Positions 8,594 through 20,188 of a DNA stretch of 35,129 bases are shown here, piece by piece. Position numbers and translations under genes: made by a program. The stretch spans positions 1-35,129 of the forward strand of contig JAQBQF010000061.1 in NCBI GenBank assembly GCA_028287115.1, in the 5' to 3' direction. Below the pieces are notes generated by a model. The model was not told the DNA's origin. It searched no databases and was given only the letters and a program-made list of their open reading frames with translations. The first letter of the stretch is position 1. Every line of letters starts with the position of its first letter. The DNA is from Myxococcales bacterium. Lineage in GTDB: Bacteria; Myxococcota_A; Polyangia; Haliangiales; Haliangiaceae.

Positions 8594-9789
8594 TTGTCCA
8601 GCTCGCTCCGGATCCGCATGCGCAGCGCATTGAGCTTGATGAAACCTTGGGCGTCGCGCTGGTCATAGACCGTATCTTCTTCAAACGTGACGATGTCCGG
8701 GCGATACAAGCTGCGCGGTGCCTTGCGTCCGAGCACGGTGATGGCCCCCTTATAGAGACGCAGGCGTGCGGTGCCGGTGATCGCTTGCGCGACGTCATCG
8801 ACGAGGCGCTGCAGCGCTTCACGCTCCGGCGCAAACCAGAAGCCGTTGTAGACGAGCGACGCGTAGCGCGGCATCAGGTCTTGGCGAATCCGCAGGACCT
8901 CGCGGTCGAGCGTCAGCGACTCGACCGCCGCGCGCGCTGCATGCAGCACGCTGCCACCCGGTGTCTCGTAGACGCCGCGCGACTTCATACCGACGAAGCG
9001 ATTCTCGACGAGATCGACGCGCCCGACACCGTGCTCGCCCGCGATCGTATTGAGCTTGGCGAGGAGCTCGACCGGGCCGAGGCGTACGCCATCGATCGCG
9101 ACGGCATCGCCTTTTTCATACTCGAGCTCGATGACGCGCGGCTCCGACGGGGCCTCGCGCGGATCGCGCGTGAGCTGGAACATCGCCGGATCGGGCTCGC
9201 GCCACGGATCCTCGAGCACGCCGCCCTCGTAGCTCGTGTGCAGCAGGTTGCGATCGACGGAGTACGGCTTGTCGGCCGTCGCTTCGATCGGAATCGAATG
9301 CTGCTTCGTGTAGTCGATCAGCTCGCGGCGGCCGCGGAACTTCCACTCGCGCCACGGTGCGATGATCTTGATGCCGGGCCGAAAGTGGTAGGCCGCGAGC
9401 TCGAACCGAACCTGATCGTTGCCCTTGCCGGTGGCACCATGGGAGATCGCATCGGCCTGCTCCGCGTCGGCGGCCTCCATCAGTCCCTGCGCGATACATG
9501 GCCGAGCGAGCGACGTCCCGAGCAAGTACTGACCTTCGTACAGCGCGCCCGCACGCAGCGCCGGCCACACGTAATCGCGCACGAACGGAAGCCGCATGTC
9601 GCGAACGACCGCTTTGCTCGCGCCGACCGCGAGCGCCTTGCGCTTCGCGGCTTCTAGATCTTCGTTTTGCCCGACGTCGGCGCAAAAGCACACGACCTCA
9701 CAGCGATACGTCTCCGCGATCCAACGAACCGCGACGGAGGTGTCGAGCCCGCCCGAGTAGGCGAGCACGACCTTGCGAATGTCAGCCAT
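8590..9789 (-). CDS. argG: Argininosuccinate synthase
   Basis: 399 aa, normal for the family. The N-terminal ATP-binding PP-motif is AYSGGLDTSVAVRW; SHGATGKGNDQVRFE is the conserved aspartate/citrulline-binding segment. It condenses citrulline and aspartate with ATP to argininosuccinate, the next-to-last step of arginine synthesis. The start is 9 bases after the TPR protein stop, and the stop overlaps the FHA activator start. argF and argD lie further upstream on the same strand, separated by the chaperone set. argH, argB, argC and argJ are not in the window. Confidence 0.98.
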   Translation of the reverse strand: MADIRKVVLAYSGGLDTSVAVRWIAETYRCEVVCFCADVGQNEDLEAAKRKALAVGASKAVVRDMRLPFVRDYVWPALRAGALYEGQYLLGTSLARPCIAQGLMEAADAEQADAISHGATGKGNDQVRFELAAYHFRPGIKIIAPWREWKFRGRRELIDYTKQHSIPIEATADKPYSVDRNLLHTSYEGGVLEDPWREPDPAMFQLTRDPREAPSEPRVIELEYEKGDAVAIDGVRLGPVELLAKLNTIAGEHGVGRVDLVENRFVGMKSRGVYETPGGSVLHAARAAVESLTLDREVLRIRQDLMPRYASLVYNGFWFAPEREALQRLVDDVAQAITGTARLRLYKGAITVLGRKAPRSLYRPDIVTFEEDTVYDQRDAQGFIKLNALRMRIRSELDK

Positions 9790-9798
9790 CCCGCGAAC

Positions 9799-11769
9799 CT
9801 ATCGAAGAATGCCGCGCAGGAACAGCTGACACAGATACCGATACGCTTCGAGCCGCGGCATTCCGGAGACATCGAGCAGCTCGTCGATCGACAGGGTCCC
9901 GTCGACGCGGGACAGCAGAAACGCCGCGCGCGGGTTGATCGGCGCGTTTCCGAGCTCGTGGAGCGGCTTTGCGAGCACCGGCGTCCGCTGCAGGTCGCCG
10001 ATGTAGTTCTGGAACACCGTCATGATCGTGTCGCGGTTGCGATGGATCATCTTCTGAGCGAGCGCGCTGTTCGGATCTTCCGAGAGCGCGAGATCGACAG
10101 CAGCGACCGCCTTGTCGTAGTCGCTGATCCCATTCCACGCGAGCGCACGATCGATCAGCGACGCGATCCGGCGCTTGGTTCGATCTTCCTTGGTCTCGTC
10201 GGGCGGGCCCTCCGCGTCGACCTCCTGTAAGATCTGCGCGGACCGCGCATCGATCGGATCGAAGGCAACGACGCCGAGGTCGCTCTTGGTCTCGGCCTGT
10301 CCGTGGTCGCGGAGCTGACGGACATTGGACTGACGCGTCGGCTCTTCCTCTTCGATCGTCGGAGATTGCGCTCGACCGGGAGGACGGAGGCCTAGATCGC
10401 GCGTCGGCACGTTGAGGAGCGGCAGCGGCTCGCCCCCGTTGTCCGCAGGAAGTGCCTCGGACGGCAATTCCCGGGTGGGTGCGCCGGAGAATTCACGCGT
10501 CGGTGCGACCCCGATCGTCGGGTCTTCGGCAGCGGGCGGCACCGATTTGCGGGTCGGCGCACGAGCGATATCGCTTGCTCGGACCGGAGGCGGCTCCTCC
10601 GGAGGCCGCGTCGTGGACTGCGCGGGAACAGGAACCGAGGGCGCCTTCTTGCGTGTGGTCTCGATGATCTCCGGCGGACGGGTCGGCCGAGATCCCGGCG
10701 GACGCGGCTCCGCGGTCGGACGCAACGTGTCTGCGGCGCCGAGCGGCGGTGCCGGCGGACGCGTCTGAGGGCCAGGACGCAACGTATCCGCGGATCCAGG
10801 CGGGCGCGCCTGGGCGCCGGGACGCAGCGTGTCCGCGGATCCGACCTGCGGAGCCTTTGGCGAGCCGCGTTGCGTATCAGCCGCGCCTGACACCGCGGGT
10901 GGCCTGCGCTCATCAGGAAGATCGCGGGTCGTCGGCCCGGCCGGACGAGGGCTCGGCAACGTGTCGATCAGGTCGCCAAATGGTTTGGTCGTCGCGGCCG
11001 GACGCGGCGGAACCTTGGGCTGCTCCTGCGGCGTTCGCAACGTGACCTTGAGCTCGGGAGATTCGGGCTTGCGCGCCTGCACGAACCCGAGGTTCGGCTT
11101 CTTGACGTCGGTGACCTGCGTGTTGAAGCCGACCGGCGTCGCCTCCGGACCGAACCCAGGCGTCAGGTCGGCGTTGCGGCCGTCGAATTCGCTGGTCGTC
11201 GATTCTCCGAAGTCCAGATCCGGAACCGCACCGCCTCGCGCATATGCGTTCGTGGCGTCTTCGAGCTCGCCGGGTTCGTCCGCTTCGAGCTCGACGGAGC
11301 CGGGTGGCTCGTCGGCTTCGAGCTCGAGGGCGCCAGGCGGCTCGCCGGCGTCGAGCTCGACCGCAGCCGGCTCGTCTTTGTAGGCGGGCTCGAGCTCGAG
11401 CGTCAACGCGCCGGAAACATCGGACGGCACCGCATTCGGCTCGGCGTCGAGGAACCAGCCTTGGTCTTTTGGATCCATATAGAGCGGTGCGGCCTGGCCC
11501 GGCGCGAGATTCCCCGACGTGATCTCGATCTGATACTCGGGCTCGTCGCCGAACCCGTACTCCGCGGTGCCTTCATCGGCGGACGGATCGCCGGTCAGCA
11601 CGTTGTAGTTATTGCGCACGTAGTCGACGTACGAATTGGCCTGCGCATTTCCCGGGTCTGTGAGCAGCACTTGCTCCCAGACCGAGAGCGCACCATCGAC
11701 GTCGCCGGCGCCGTATCGCGTCAGCCCCTCCTCGATCAGGCGGTCGATTTCGGACGCGTTACGAGGCAC
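9799..11769 (-). CDS. TPR protein with Pro/Thr repeat linker and C-terminal helical module shared with the J-protein
   Basis: 656 aa. Residues 1-60 form a TPR-like pair (IEEGLTRYGAGDVDGALSVWEQVLLTDPGNAQANSYV). Residues 125-170 are acidic with repeated ELEADEPPG units. Residues 250-480 are a disordered Pro/Thr/Arg linker with four [AS]ADT units (296-350; three read ADTLRP) and nine TR motifs, mostly PTR or TTR (279-480). Residues 530-600 are again TPR-like. The end (about 616-654, FLLSRVDGTLSIDELLDVSG...) matches a module at residues 36-76 of the J-domain protein on the other side of dnaK. No signal peptide, so probably cytoplasmic. It starts 14 bases after dnaK stops, which suggests a co-chaperone or adaptor for that DnaK. 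The Thr-Arg repeats could be kinase sites; that is inference. Confidence 0.8.
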   Translation of the reverse strand: MPRNASEIDRLIEEGLTRYGAGDVDGALSVWEQVLLTDPGNAQANSYVDYVRNNYNVLTGDPSADEGTAEYGFGDEPEYQIEITSGNLAPGQAAPLYMDPKDQGWFLDAEPNAVPSDVSGALTLELEPAYKDEPAAVELDAGEPPGALELEADEPPGSVELEADEPGELEDATNAYARGGAVPDLDFGESTTSEFDGRNADLTPGFGPEATPVGFNTQVTDVKKPNLGFVQARKPESPELKVTLRTPQEQPKVPPRPAATTKPFGDLIDTLPSPRPAGPTTRDLPDERRPPAVSGAADTQRGSPKAPQVGSADTLRPGAQARPPGSADTLRPGPQTRPPAPPLGAADTLRPTAEPRPPGSRPTRPPEIIETTRKKAPSVPVPAQSTTRPPEEPPPVRASDIARAPTRKSVPPAAEDPTIGVAPTREFSGAPTRELPSEALPADNGGEPLPLLNVPTRDLGLRPPGRAQSPTIEEEEPTRQSNVRQLRDHGQAETKSDLGVVAFDPIDARSAQILQEVDAEGPPDETKEDRTKRRIASLIDRALAWNGISDYDKAVAAVDLALSEDPNSALAQKMIHRNRDTIMTVFQNYIGDLQRTPVLAKPLHELGNAPINPRAAFLLSRVDGTLSIDELLDVSGMPRLEAYRYLCQLFLRGILR

Positions 11770-11783
11770 GGCTTAGGAGGTGG

Positions 11784-13616
<1,833 letters not shown>

Positions 13617-13770
13617 AGCCGGCTTATTTTCCCTCGATTTTCCGTGTAATTGCCAGCTTCTGCGCCTAGGAAATGGTCGAGCCCGCGGTCGTAGCGGTGT
13701 CTCGCTCGATGTTGCGCAGTCTTGGCGGCCGGACGGCGTAGGCGCGCGCAACCCGCGGCTCGCCGGCCAC

Positions 13771-14988
13771 TTACGCGCCGGTCTTGAGCTGCCGCCTGAC
13801 CTCCGCGAGGTCATTCCGCAGCTCGACCGAGAGCACGTCGTTCTCGCTCTTGATCGCCATCGCCATCACGAGCAGCTCTTCGGCATCGTCGAGCTTACCG
13901 ACGGCACGAAAGGCCGTCGCGAGCAGCCGCATCGCCGACGGATCGTTCGGCGCGAGCGTCTGCGCTTTCTTCGCGTACTCGAGCGCGGTCTTCGGCTGAT
14001 TGGCGCGAAGCGCACAGCTCGTCGCCCGGCGGAGATACTTCGCTTGCGGATCGATGCGGACGGCCGCGGCGAACAGCTTCATCGCGTCGAGAACCTCCCC
14101 GCCGACCTCGACACTGCACGCGCGCTCGAATAGCTCGGCCGCGTACTCCTGCTGGCTCTGCGGCTGATCGTTCGTCGCCACCGCTTGGTGCGCTCCGCTC
14201 GCGCGCGCGCGATCTGGATTCGTGAGCTTCGCGTAGGCGCGGCTCACCGCTTCGAATACGACCGCCATGCGCGGTCCGAAGCTTCCGAGCCGCTTGCCGT
14301 AGAACCGATCGGGATGGATCTCCTTGGAGAGCTTGAAGTACGCGCGCTTGAGCGTCATCGGCTCGGAGCCGCTCGGTACGCCGAGTAATTTGTAGGGCTC
14401 GCGCCCGTCGGCGAGCCGCGCGAGCGCGAGCACGCGCCGGCGCTCGGTATCGTCGAGCTGGATGTCCTCGACGAGCGCGGCGAGCTCGGCTTGCGTCGGT
14501 TCGGGGAGCGAGATGTCGATCACCGGATCGGGGGTCTCGATCCGTACCTCCGCCGCCTCCGGGCGCGACGATGCCGAGGCACGCAGCCCGGATCCCATCT
14601 TGGGAGCCTCCCGAGCCGGCTGGGCGCGCACGGGTGGCGCGCTCGCGGCGCGAGAAAGCGGTGGACTGCCGCCGCTCGGCGAAGTCGTGCGGGCCGTCGC
14701 GGTACCGGGTGAGGTCGCCGCGCGCGCCGGCTTGGCCGCCGCCGGTGCGGCCTCGTTCGGCAACAACAGCGCACCGATCGAGCGCAGCTTCGTGACGATC
14801 GCGACACAGCGCTCGGGGGGCAACCCCGTCGCTAGCAACACATCGCGCAAGCTCTGGCTGCCGTCGATGCGCGACAGCACAAAATATTCTTCAGGACCGA
14901 CCTGGGCTTTCAGCGGATCGAAGCCCGGACTCACCCGAACCCTCTGCGCGGTCGACCCAATCCCGGCGATCTCGGCCGGTATGCTCAC
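13771..14988 (-). CDS. J-domain protein with N-terminal helical module and C-terminal TPRs
   Basis: 405 aa. Residues about 34-77 (EEYFVLSRIDGSQSLRDVLLATG... to IGALLLP) form a small winged-helix-like module that is also present at the end of the TPR protein beyond dnaK. Residues 80-150 are an Ala/Pro/Ser-rich linker. A J domain follows (about 198-262) with the essential HPD at 225-227 (SKEIHPDRF), so it should stimulate Hsp70 ATPase activity. It lacks the Gly/Phe and zinc-finger regions of DnaJ. Residues about 280-400 are TPR-like (EYAAELFERACSVEVGGEVLDAMKLFAAAVRIDPQ... repeats). The gene lies 154 bases before dnaK and 24 bases after argF. The client-binding role of the TPRs is inference. Confidence 0.88.
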   Translation of the reverse strand: MSIPAEIAGIGSTAQRVRVSPGFDPLKAQVGPEEYFVLSRIDGSQSLRDVLLATGLPPERCVAIVTKLRSIGALLLPNEAAPAAAKPARAATSPGTATARTTSPSGGSPPLSRAASAPPVRAQPAREAPKMGSGLRASASSRPEAAEVRIETPDPVIDISLPEPTQAELAALVEDIQLDDTERRRVLALARLADGREPYKLLGVPSGSEPMTLKRAYFKLSKEIHPDRFYGKRLGSFGPRMAVVFEAVSRAYAKLTNPDRARASGAHQAVATNDQPQSQQEYAAELFERACSVEVGGEVLDAMKLFAAAVRIDPQAKYLRRATSCALRANQPKTALEYAKKAQTLAPNDPSAMRLLATAFRAVGKLDDAEELLVMAMAIKSENDVLSVELRNDLAEVRRQLKTGA

Positions 14989-15012
14989 GATCCGATCTTA
15001 TCACCCCGGCGG

Positions 15013-15942
15013 CTACGTGCGCGGGCTGGGCGAGAAAACGTGTTCGAGGATCGCCTTGCCGACGTGCAGCCGATTCTCCGCCTGAATCCACGCGAGGGAG
15101 CTCGGTCCATCGAGAACGTCGCCGGTAATTTCCTCGCCGCGATGCGCGGGTAGACAGTGCAGCACGATCGCACCTTTGGCGGCTCGCGCGACCATGGCGC
15201 CGTCGACGCAGTATCCCACGAAGGCGACCCGGCGCCGTGCGGCATCGTCTTCCTGGCCCATCGAGGCCCACACGTCGGTGGACAGGACGTCTCCACCGGC
15301 GGCCGCGGCCCGCGGATCCGTGGTCAACGCGATCGAGCCGCGCCCCAGGCGAGCTTGCGCCGAACGCGCCGCGGTCACGAGCAGGGCATCGGGGGCGAAG
15401 CCCTCCGGACAGGCGAGCACGAGGTCGAGGCCGAACATGCCCGCGGCTTCGATCCAGGAATTCGCCATGTTGTTGCCATCGCCGATCCACACGTAGCGCA
15501 GGCCCTCGATCCGCCCGAAGTGCTCGCGCACCGTGAACAGATCGGTCGCGACCTGGCAGGGATGATGCTGATCCGAGAGGCCGTTGATCACGGGCACGCT
15601 CGCCGCGCGTGCGAGCGCCGCGACGCGCTCTTGCCCGAACGTGCGCAACACGATCGCGTGGCAATAGCCCGACAGCACGCGAGCCGTGTCTTCGATCGGC
15701 TCGCCGCGCGCGATCTGGCTGCCCTGCGACGACAGCACGACCGCGTGACCACCGAGCTCGTACACGCCGACCTCGAAAGACACGCGCGTTCGCGTCGACG
15801 CCTTCTCGAACACGAGGGCGACACTCTTGCCCGCGAGCGTGGTCGCGAGGCGATGCTGCTTGAGATGCGCCGCGCGATCCCAGAGCGCGGGCCATTGCGC
15901 GACCGGGACATCGCCGAGCGTGAGAAATCCGCGCGGTGCCAT
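15013..15942 (-). CDS. argF: Ornithine carbamoyltransferase
   Basis: About 309 aa from the ATG at 15942; a GTG immediately before it (15945) is possible, but GGGGAGAG is better spaced for the ATG. The carbamoyl-phosphate loop STRTR is at about 49-53, DQHHPCQ carries the second conserved motif, and HCLPAHRGEEI is the ornithine-binding Cys loop, so it transfers carbamoyl to ornithine to give citrulline. The start overlaps the argD stop (TGATG). Downstream, after 24 bases, comes the J-domain protein. Confidence 0.97.
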   Translation of the reverse strand: MAPRGFLTLGDVPVAQWPALWDRAAHLKQHRLATTLAGKSVALVFEKASTRTRVSFEVGVYELGGHAVVLSSQGSQIARGEPIEDTARVLSGYCHAIVLRTFGQERVAALARAASVPVINGLSDQHHPCQVATDLFTVREHFGRIEGLRYVWIGDGNNMANSWIEAAGMFGLDLVLACPEGFAPDALLVTAARSAQARLGRGSIALTTDPRAAAAGGDVLSTDVWASMGQEDDAARRRVAFVGYCVDGAMVARAAKGAIVLHCLPAHRGEEITGDVLDGPSSLAWIQAENRLHVGKAILEHVFSPSPRT

Positions 15943-17171
15943 CACACTCTCCCCGCGCCTTCAGCGAGCACCTTGCGCAAGATGCCGACGGCCTCGTCGA
16001 GCTGCGCGCGTTCGACGATGTACGGCGGCGCGAAGCGCACGACCTTGTCACCGGCGATCGACACGAGCATGCCCTTCTCGCGACACTTCGCGGTGACTTG
16101 CGCCGGCGCACCGGCGACCGCGACACCACGGAGCAGCCCGCGGCCGCGCGCATCGGTGACATGCCCCGGAAATTCGTCGACGAGACCAGACAGCAGGCCA
16201 CCGAGATATTGGCCCGCCTGTGCGACGCGCTCGATCAGGCCTTCAGTCTCGATGATGTCGATCACCGCGTTGGTCGCCGCGCATGCGAGCGGATTGCCGC
16301 CGAACGTCGACGCATGCGGCACCGCACCGCCGACCTGCGCCGCGAGACCTTGCGACGCCTTCTCGCTGCAGGCGACAGCACCGATCGGAATCCCGCCGCC
16401 GAGCCCCTTCGCGAGCGTCATCACATCGGGGGCCACGTCATCGTACTGATGGCCAAACCAGGTGCCCGTGCGCCCGACGCCGGTCTGAACCTCGTCGAAG
16501 ATCAGGATCGTACCGGTGTCGTCGCACAGCCGCCGCAGTCCGGCGAGATAGCCGGCGGGCGCGGCGACGATGCCGCCTTCCGCCTGGATCGGCTCGACGA
16601 TCATCCCGCACACGGTGCGAGTGTCGAGCACGCGCGCGGCGGCCTCGAGATCGCCGTACGGAATGAACTCGACCGGTCCGACGAGCGGACCGAAACCCTC
16701 GCGATACTTCGGCTGACCCGTGACCGAGACCGTCGCGAACGAGCGGCCGTGGAACGAGCCGTGGGTCGCGACGAACGTCGTGCGCTGCGGCGCGCCGGCG
16801 ATCACCGCCTGATAGCGGCGCGCCAGCTTGAGCGCACCCTCGTTCGCTTCCGCGCCGGAGTTACAAAAGAACACGCGCTTCGCGAAACATCGCTCGGTGA
16901 TCGCTTGCGCGGCGAGGATCTGCTGATCGTTGAAATACAAGTTCGAGACGTGCACGAGCTTGCCGAGCTGCTCGGTCACCCGCGCCGTGAATGTCGGGTG
17001 CGAGTGTCCGAGGCCGCACACCGCGATGCCCGCGGTCATGTCGAGGTAACGCGTGCCCGCGCGATCCCACACCTCGCAGCCGCGGCCGCGTTCGAGCACG
17101 ATCGGCTGCTGGCGGTAGTTCTTGACGAGCACCTGATCGGCGAGCGCGAGGAGATCCGCTTGGGTCTGCAC
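15942..17171 (-). CDS. argD: Acetylornithine aminotransferase
   Basis: 409 aa, a class III PLP aminotransferase. FFCNSGAEANEGALKLAR, the LIFDEVQTGVGRTG segment holding the PLP-binding Asp, and MTLAKGLGGGIPIGA with the Schiff-base lysine are all visible. It converts N-acetylglutamate semialdehyde to N-acetylornithine (and may act in lysine synthesis). It starts 47 bases after hslU stops and overlaps argF at its end, so argD-argF are translationally linked. Ornithine aminotransferase activity cannot be excluded from sequence alone, but the arg context favours ArgD. Confidence 0.96.
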   Translation of the reverse strand: MQTQADLLALADQVLVKNYRQQPIVLERGRGCEVWDRAGTRYLDMTAGIAVCGLGHSHPTFTARVTEQLGKLVHVSNLYFNDQQILAAQAITERCFAKRVFFCNSGAEANEGALKLARRYQAVIAGAPQRTTFVATHGSFHGRSFATVSVTGQPKYREGFGPLVGPVEFIPYGDLEAAARVLDTRTVCGMIVEPIQAEGGIVAAPAGYLAGLRRLCDDTGTILIFDEVQTGVGRTGTWFGHQYDDVAPDVMTLAKGLGGGIPIGAVACSEKASQGLAAQVGGAVPHASTFGGNPLACAATNAVIDIIETEGLIERVAQAGQYLGGLLSGLVDEFPGHVTDARGRGLLRGVAVAGAPAQVTAKCREKGMLVSIAGDKVVRFAPPYIVERAQLDEAVGILRKVLAEGAGRV

Positions 17172-17218
17172 CCGCCGGGTTTACCACGCGTCGGCGGTCC
17201 GCGAGCGCCGGTGTCGGG

Positions 17219-18592
17219 CTACAGGATGTACCTCGTCAGATCCTCGTCGGCGACCAGGGCGCCGAGCCGCTCGCGCACGTACGCCCGCGTGATCGGAATC
17301 GTCTGCGTGCCGATGTCGGGCGCGTTGTAGAGCAGATCGTCGAGCAGCCGCTCGAGCACCGTGTGCAGCCGGCGTGCGCCGATGTCGTGGGTGCGGCGGT
17401 TGACGTCCGCGGCGATCTGCGCGAGCTCGTTGACCGCGTCCGGTTGCCACTCGATCGTGATGCCCTCGGTCGCGAGCAGCGCCGCATATTGCCGGGTCAG
17501 CGCGTTGTTCGGCTCGGTCAGGATCCGCACGAAGTCTTCGGCCGTCAGCGGTGACAGCTCGACGCGGATCGGGAACCTGCCCTGCATCTCGGGAATCAGA
17601 TCCGAGGGCTTGCTCATGTGAAACGCACCCGCGGCGATGAACAGCACGTGATCGGTACGCACCGGGCCGTACTTCGTCGTGACCGTCGAGCCCTCGACGA
17701 TCGGCAGCAGATCGCGTTGCACCCCTTCGCGCGAGACATCGACGCCGTGCCGCTCGGCCTTCGTCGCGATCTTGTCGATCTCGTCGATGAACACGATGCC
17801 CGCGTTCTCGGCGCGCCGCACGGCCTCGCGTGTCGTCGCGTCCTGATCGATCAGCTTCTCGACCTCTTGCTCGGTCAGAGCGCGCCACGCCTGCGGGACT
17901 TTTAGCTTCTGGCGCTTCGTCTTGCGGCCGAACGAGCCGAGCATGTCCTTGAGGCCGGACAGCGCGCCTTCGTCGATCCCGGGCTGACCGCCGAGCACCG
18001 ATAACAGCGGGTTCGATTCGTCGGTCACATCGACCTCGACCTCGCGGTCGTCGAGCTTGCCGTCGCGCAACATGCCGCGCAGCTTCTCGCGTGTCGCATC
18101 GCTGCCGGCGACGCTCGGCTCGCCGGGCCGGTCCGCGAAGCCGCGGCCACCGCCGCGCGGCAACAACAGATCGAGCAAGCGTTCTTCGGCGGCGTCCTTG
18201 GCGCGCGGCCGAACCTTGCCGGCCTCCTCGTCCTTGACGAGCTTCATCGAGACCTCGACCAGATCGCGCACGATCGAATCGACATCGCGTCCGACGTAGC
18301 CAACCTCGGTGAACTTGGAAGCCTCGACCTTGAGGAAGGGTGCGCGTGCGAGCTTCGCGAGGCGCCGCGCGATCTCGGTCTTACCGACGCCCGTCGGCCC
18401 GATCATGATGATGTTCTTCGGCGCGATCTCTTCCTTGAGATCGCCTTCGACTTGCTGGCGGCGCCACCGATTGCGCAGCGCGACCGCAACCGCACGCTTC
18501 GCGTCGCGCTGGCCGACGATGTAGCGATCGAGCTCGACGACGATCTTCGCGGGAGTCAGCTCCGCTTCGCTGGTGTCGCCGAGCGCCTTCAC
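17219..18592 (-). CDS. hslU: HslU, ATPase subunit of the HslVU protease
   Basis: About 457 aa from a GTG at 18592 that overlaps the hslV stop (GTGA). Reading upstream of this only shadows hsl[19 protein letters not shown] opens the AAA domain; Walker A GPTGVGKT is at 65-72 and Walker B IVFIDE near 266-271. The inserted I domain (about 110-245) is Gly/Arg-rich ([11 protein letters not shown]...). The C-terminus ends DEDLTRYIL, the tail that docks into HslV. It unfolds substrates and feeds them to HslV. xerC-hslV-hslU order is typical for the family. Confidence 0.98.
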   Translation of the reverse strand: MKALGDTSEAELTPAKIVVELDRYIVGQRDAKRAVAVALRNRWRRQQVEGDLKEEIAPKNIIMIGPTGVGKTEIARRLAKLARAPFLKVEASKFTEVGYVGRDVDSIVRDLVEVSMKLVKDEEAGKVRPRAKDAAEERLLDLLLPRGGGRGFADRPGEPSVAGSDATREKLRGMLRDGKLDDREVEVDVTDESNPLLSVLGGQPGIDEGALSGLKDMLGSFGRKTKRQKLKVPQAWRALTEQEVEKLIDQDATTREAVRRAENAGIVFIDEIDKIATKAERHGVDVSREGVQRDLLPIVEGSTVTTKYGPVRTDHVLFIAAGAFHMSKPSDLIPEMQGRFPIRVELSPLTAEDFVRILTEPNNALTRQYAALLATEGITIEWQPDAVNELAQIAADVNRRTHDIGARRLHTVLERLLDDLLYNAPDIGTQTIPITRAYVRERLGALVADEDLTRYIL

Positions 18593-19131
18593 GACAGCTC
18601 CTCGATCGTCAGGTTCGAATTCGTATAGATGCAGATCTCCGACGCGATCTGCATCGCGGTCTCCGCGACCGCCCGCGCACCAAGCTCCGTATGACGCACG
18701 AGGGCCCGCGCCGCGGCGAGCGCGAAGCCGCCTCCGGATCCGATCGCGCAGACCCCGTCGTCCGGCTCGATCACGTCTCCGGAACCCGAGAGAATGAACG
18801 TGCTCTCGGCATCGGCGACCACGAGCATCGCCTCGAGCTTGCGCAAGGCGCGATCCGTACGCCACTCCTTCGCGAGCTCGACCGCCGCGCGGCGAAGCGG
18901 ACTGCGCTGCTCCCGCAGCTTGTCATCGAGCCGATCGAACAGCGCGATCCCGTCCGCGGCCGATCCGGCGAACCCACCGATCGCGCGGCCATCGCCCAGC
19001 TTGCGCACCTTGCGCGCGCCACCCTTGACGACTTGATTACCGAGCGTCACCTGACCGTCGCCGGCTACAACCACCTGCGTGCCTCGCCGGACCGAGAGGA
19101 TCGTCGTGGAGTGGATCTCGGGCTGCTTCAC
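18589..19131 (-). CDS. hslV: HslV, peptidase subunit of the HslVU protease
   Basis: 180 aa. The family core [24 protein letters not shown] begins at Thr9, after an 8-residue leader (MKQPEIHS). In HslV the nucleophile is the N-terminal Thr, so the leader must be removed or the real start lies closer; no ATG, GTG or TTG is present between Met1 and Thr9. [14 protein letters not shown] and [14 protein letters not shown] are also conserved. The gene starts 55 bases after xerC and its stop overlaps the hslU GTG. Confidence 0.97.
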   Translation of the reverse strand: MKQPEIHSTTILSVRRGTQVVVAGDGQVTLGNQVVKGGARKVRKLGDGRAIGGFAGSAADGIALFDRLDDKLREQRSPLRRAAVELAKEWRTDRALRKLEAMLVVADAESTFILSGSGDVIEPDDGVCAIGSGGGFALAAARALVRHTELGARAVAETAMQIASEICIYTNSNLTIEELS

Positions 19132-19186
19132 GTAATCGGTCTAGCACACGGCGAACACCGACAGCATCAGCCAGATCGCGGAACCG

Positions 19187-20146
19187 TCACGGCTTGGCCT
19201 TCGACCGTGGATGCGCGTCGTCGTAGACCTTCATCAGGTGGTCGAGCGAGACCTTCGTATAGATCTGGGTCGAGGACAGACTCGCGTGACCCAGCAGCTC
19301 CTGGATCGAGCGCAGGTCGACGTCTGCGTCGAGCAAGTGGGTGGCGAACGAGTGGCGCAACGCGTGCGGCGTCGCGTCGGCGGCGATGCCGCTCGCGATC
19401 GTCCATCGCTTGACCATGCGCTGCACCGAACGCGGCGTGAGCCGTTCTCCCATCGCGTTGACGAACAGCGCGGTATCCGCGGCACCGAGGGATCGGCGCG
19501 CGGGTAGGTACGCGGAGAGTGCGCGATCGGCTGCGCCGCCGAGCGGCACATCGCGCGACTTGCCGCCCTTGCCGCGACGCACGATCACCATCGGGACGCC
19601 GTAGCGATCGCGGTCGACATCGGTCGTGTCCAGGCTACAGGCCTCCGACACGCGCAGCCCCGTGCTGTAGAGCAACTCGAGCAACGCCTGATCGCGCAGC
19701 CGCAGCATGCCATGCCGCGTTTCCTCTTCCGCGGAGAGCGTCCGATGCGAGGTGCGGCCGACACGCGTGGGCGCTTCGACCAGCGTCCCCGCGTCATCGC
19801 GATCGAGCGCGCGCGGCAAGCCTTTCGGCTTCTTCGGACCACGGATCGCCGCGGCCGGATTTCCCGCGATCGCGCCGCGCTTGACCAGGAACCGGCAGAA
19901 CGCGCGCACGCTCGACAGCTTGCGGCTGAGCGTCGCCGGCCCATTCTTGCCGAACAGCGTCGCGAGCTGACCGCGCACGTCGATCGCGGAGAGCCTGTCG
20001 AGCGCGACGTCGCGTCCCTTCTTCGCGCGCAGGTGCTCGCGCAACGCGCTGACATCCCGAACGTAGACCTCGACCGTCAGGGGAGAGTAGTTGCGCTCGA
20101 CCGCGAGGTACTTCGCAAACGCCGCGAGCGCCGAGTCCCAGTCCAC
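19187..20146 (-). CDS. xerC: Site-specific tyrosine recombinase XerC
   Basis: 319 aa. The N-terminal SAM-like domain (about 5-95) and the catalytic domain carry the tyrosine recombinase residues: Arg165 in STGLRVSE, Lys in GKGGKSR near 193, HALRHSF with His261 and Arg264, His287 in LLGHASLSSTQIY and Tyr296. With XerD it resolves chromosome dimers at dif. Placement directly before hslV-hslU and after trmFO favours XerC over an integron or phage integrase. A 25-residue polar stretch (about 121-145) between the two domains is somewhat long. No dif-like site was recognised nearby. Confidence 0.95.
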   Translation of the reverse strand: MDWDSALAAFAKYLAVERNYSPLTVEVYVRDVSALREHLRAKKGRDVALDRLSAIDVRGQLATLFGKNGPATLSRKLSSVRAFCRFLVKRGAIAGNPAAAIRGPKKPKGLPRALDRDDAGTLVEAPTRVGRTSHRTLSAEEETRHGMLRLRDQALLELLYSTGLRVSEACSLDTTDVDRDRYGVPMVIVRRGKGGKSRDVPLGGAADRALSAYLPARRSLGAADTALFVNAMGERLTPRSVQRMVKRWTIASGIAADATPHALRHSFATHLLDADVDLRSIQELLGHASLSSTQIYTKVSLDHLMKVYDDAHPRSKAKP

Positions 20147-20188
20147 CTCGAGAGCTTCGCCAAACGCCGGCGCGCGCGCGAGTTTTCG

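Noticed and set aside
13617..13770. Heat-shock control element before dnaK
   Set aside because: No CIRCE inverted repeat (TTAGCACTC/GAGTGCTAA) and no convincing sigma-32 or sigma-54 promoter could be read in this gap.
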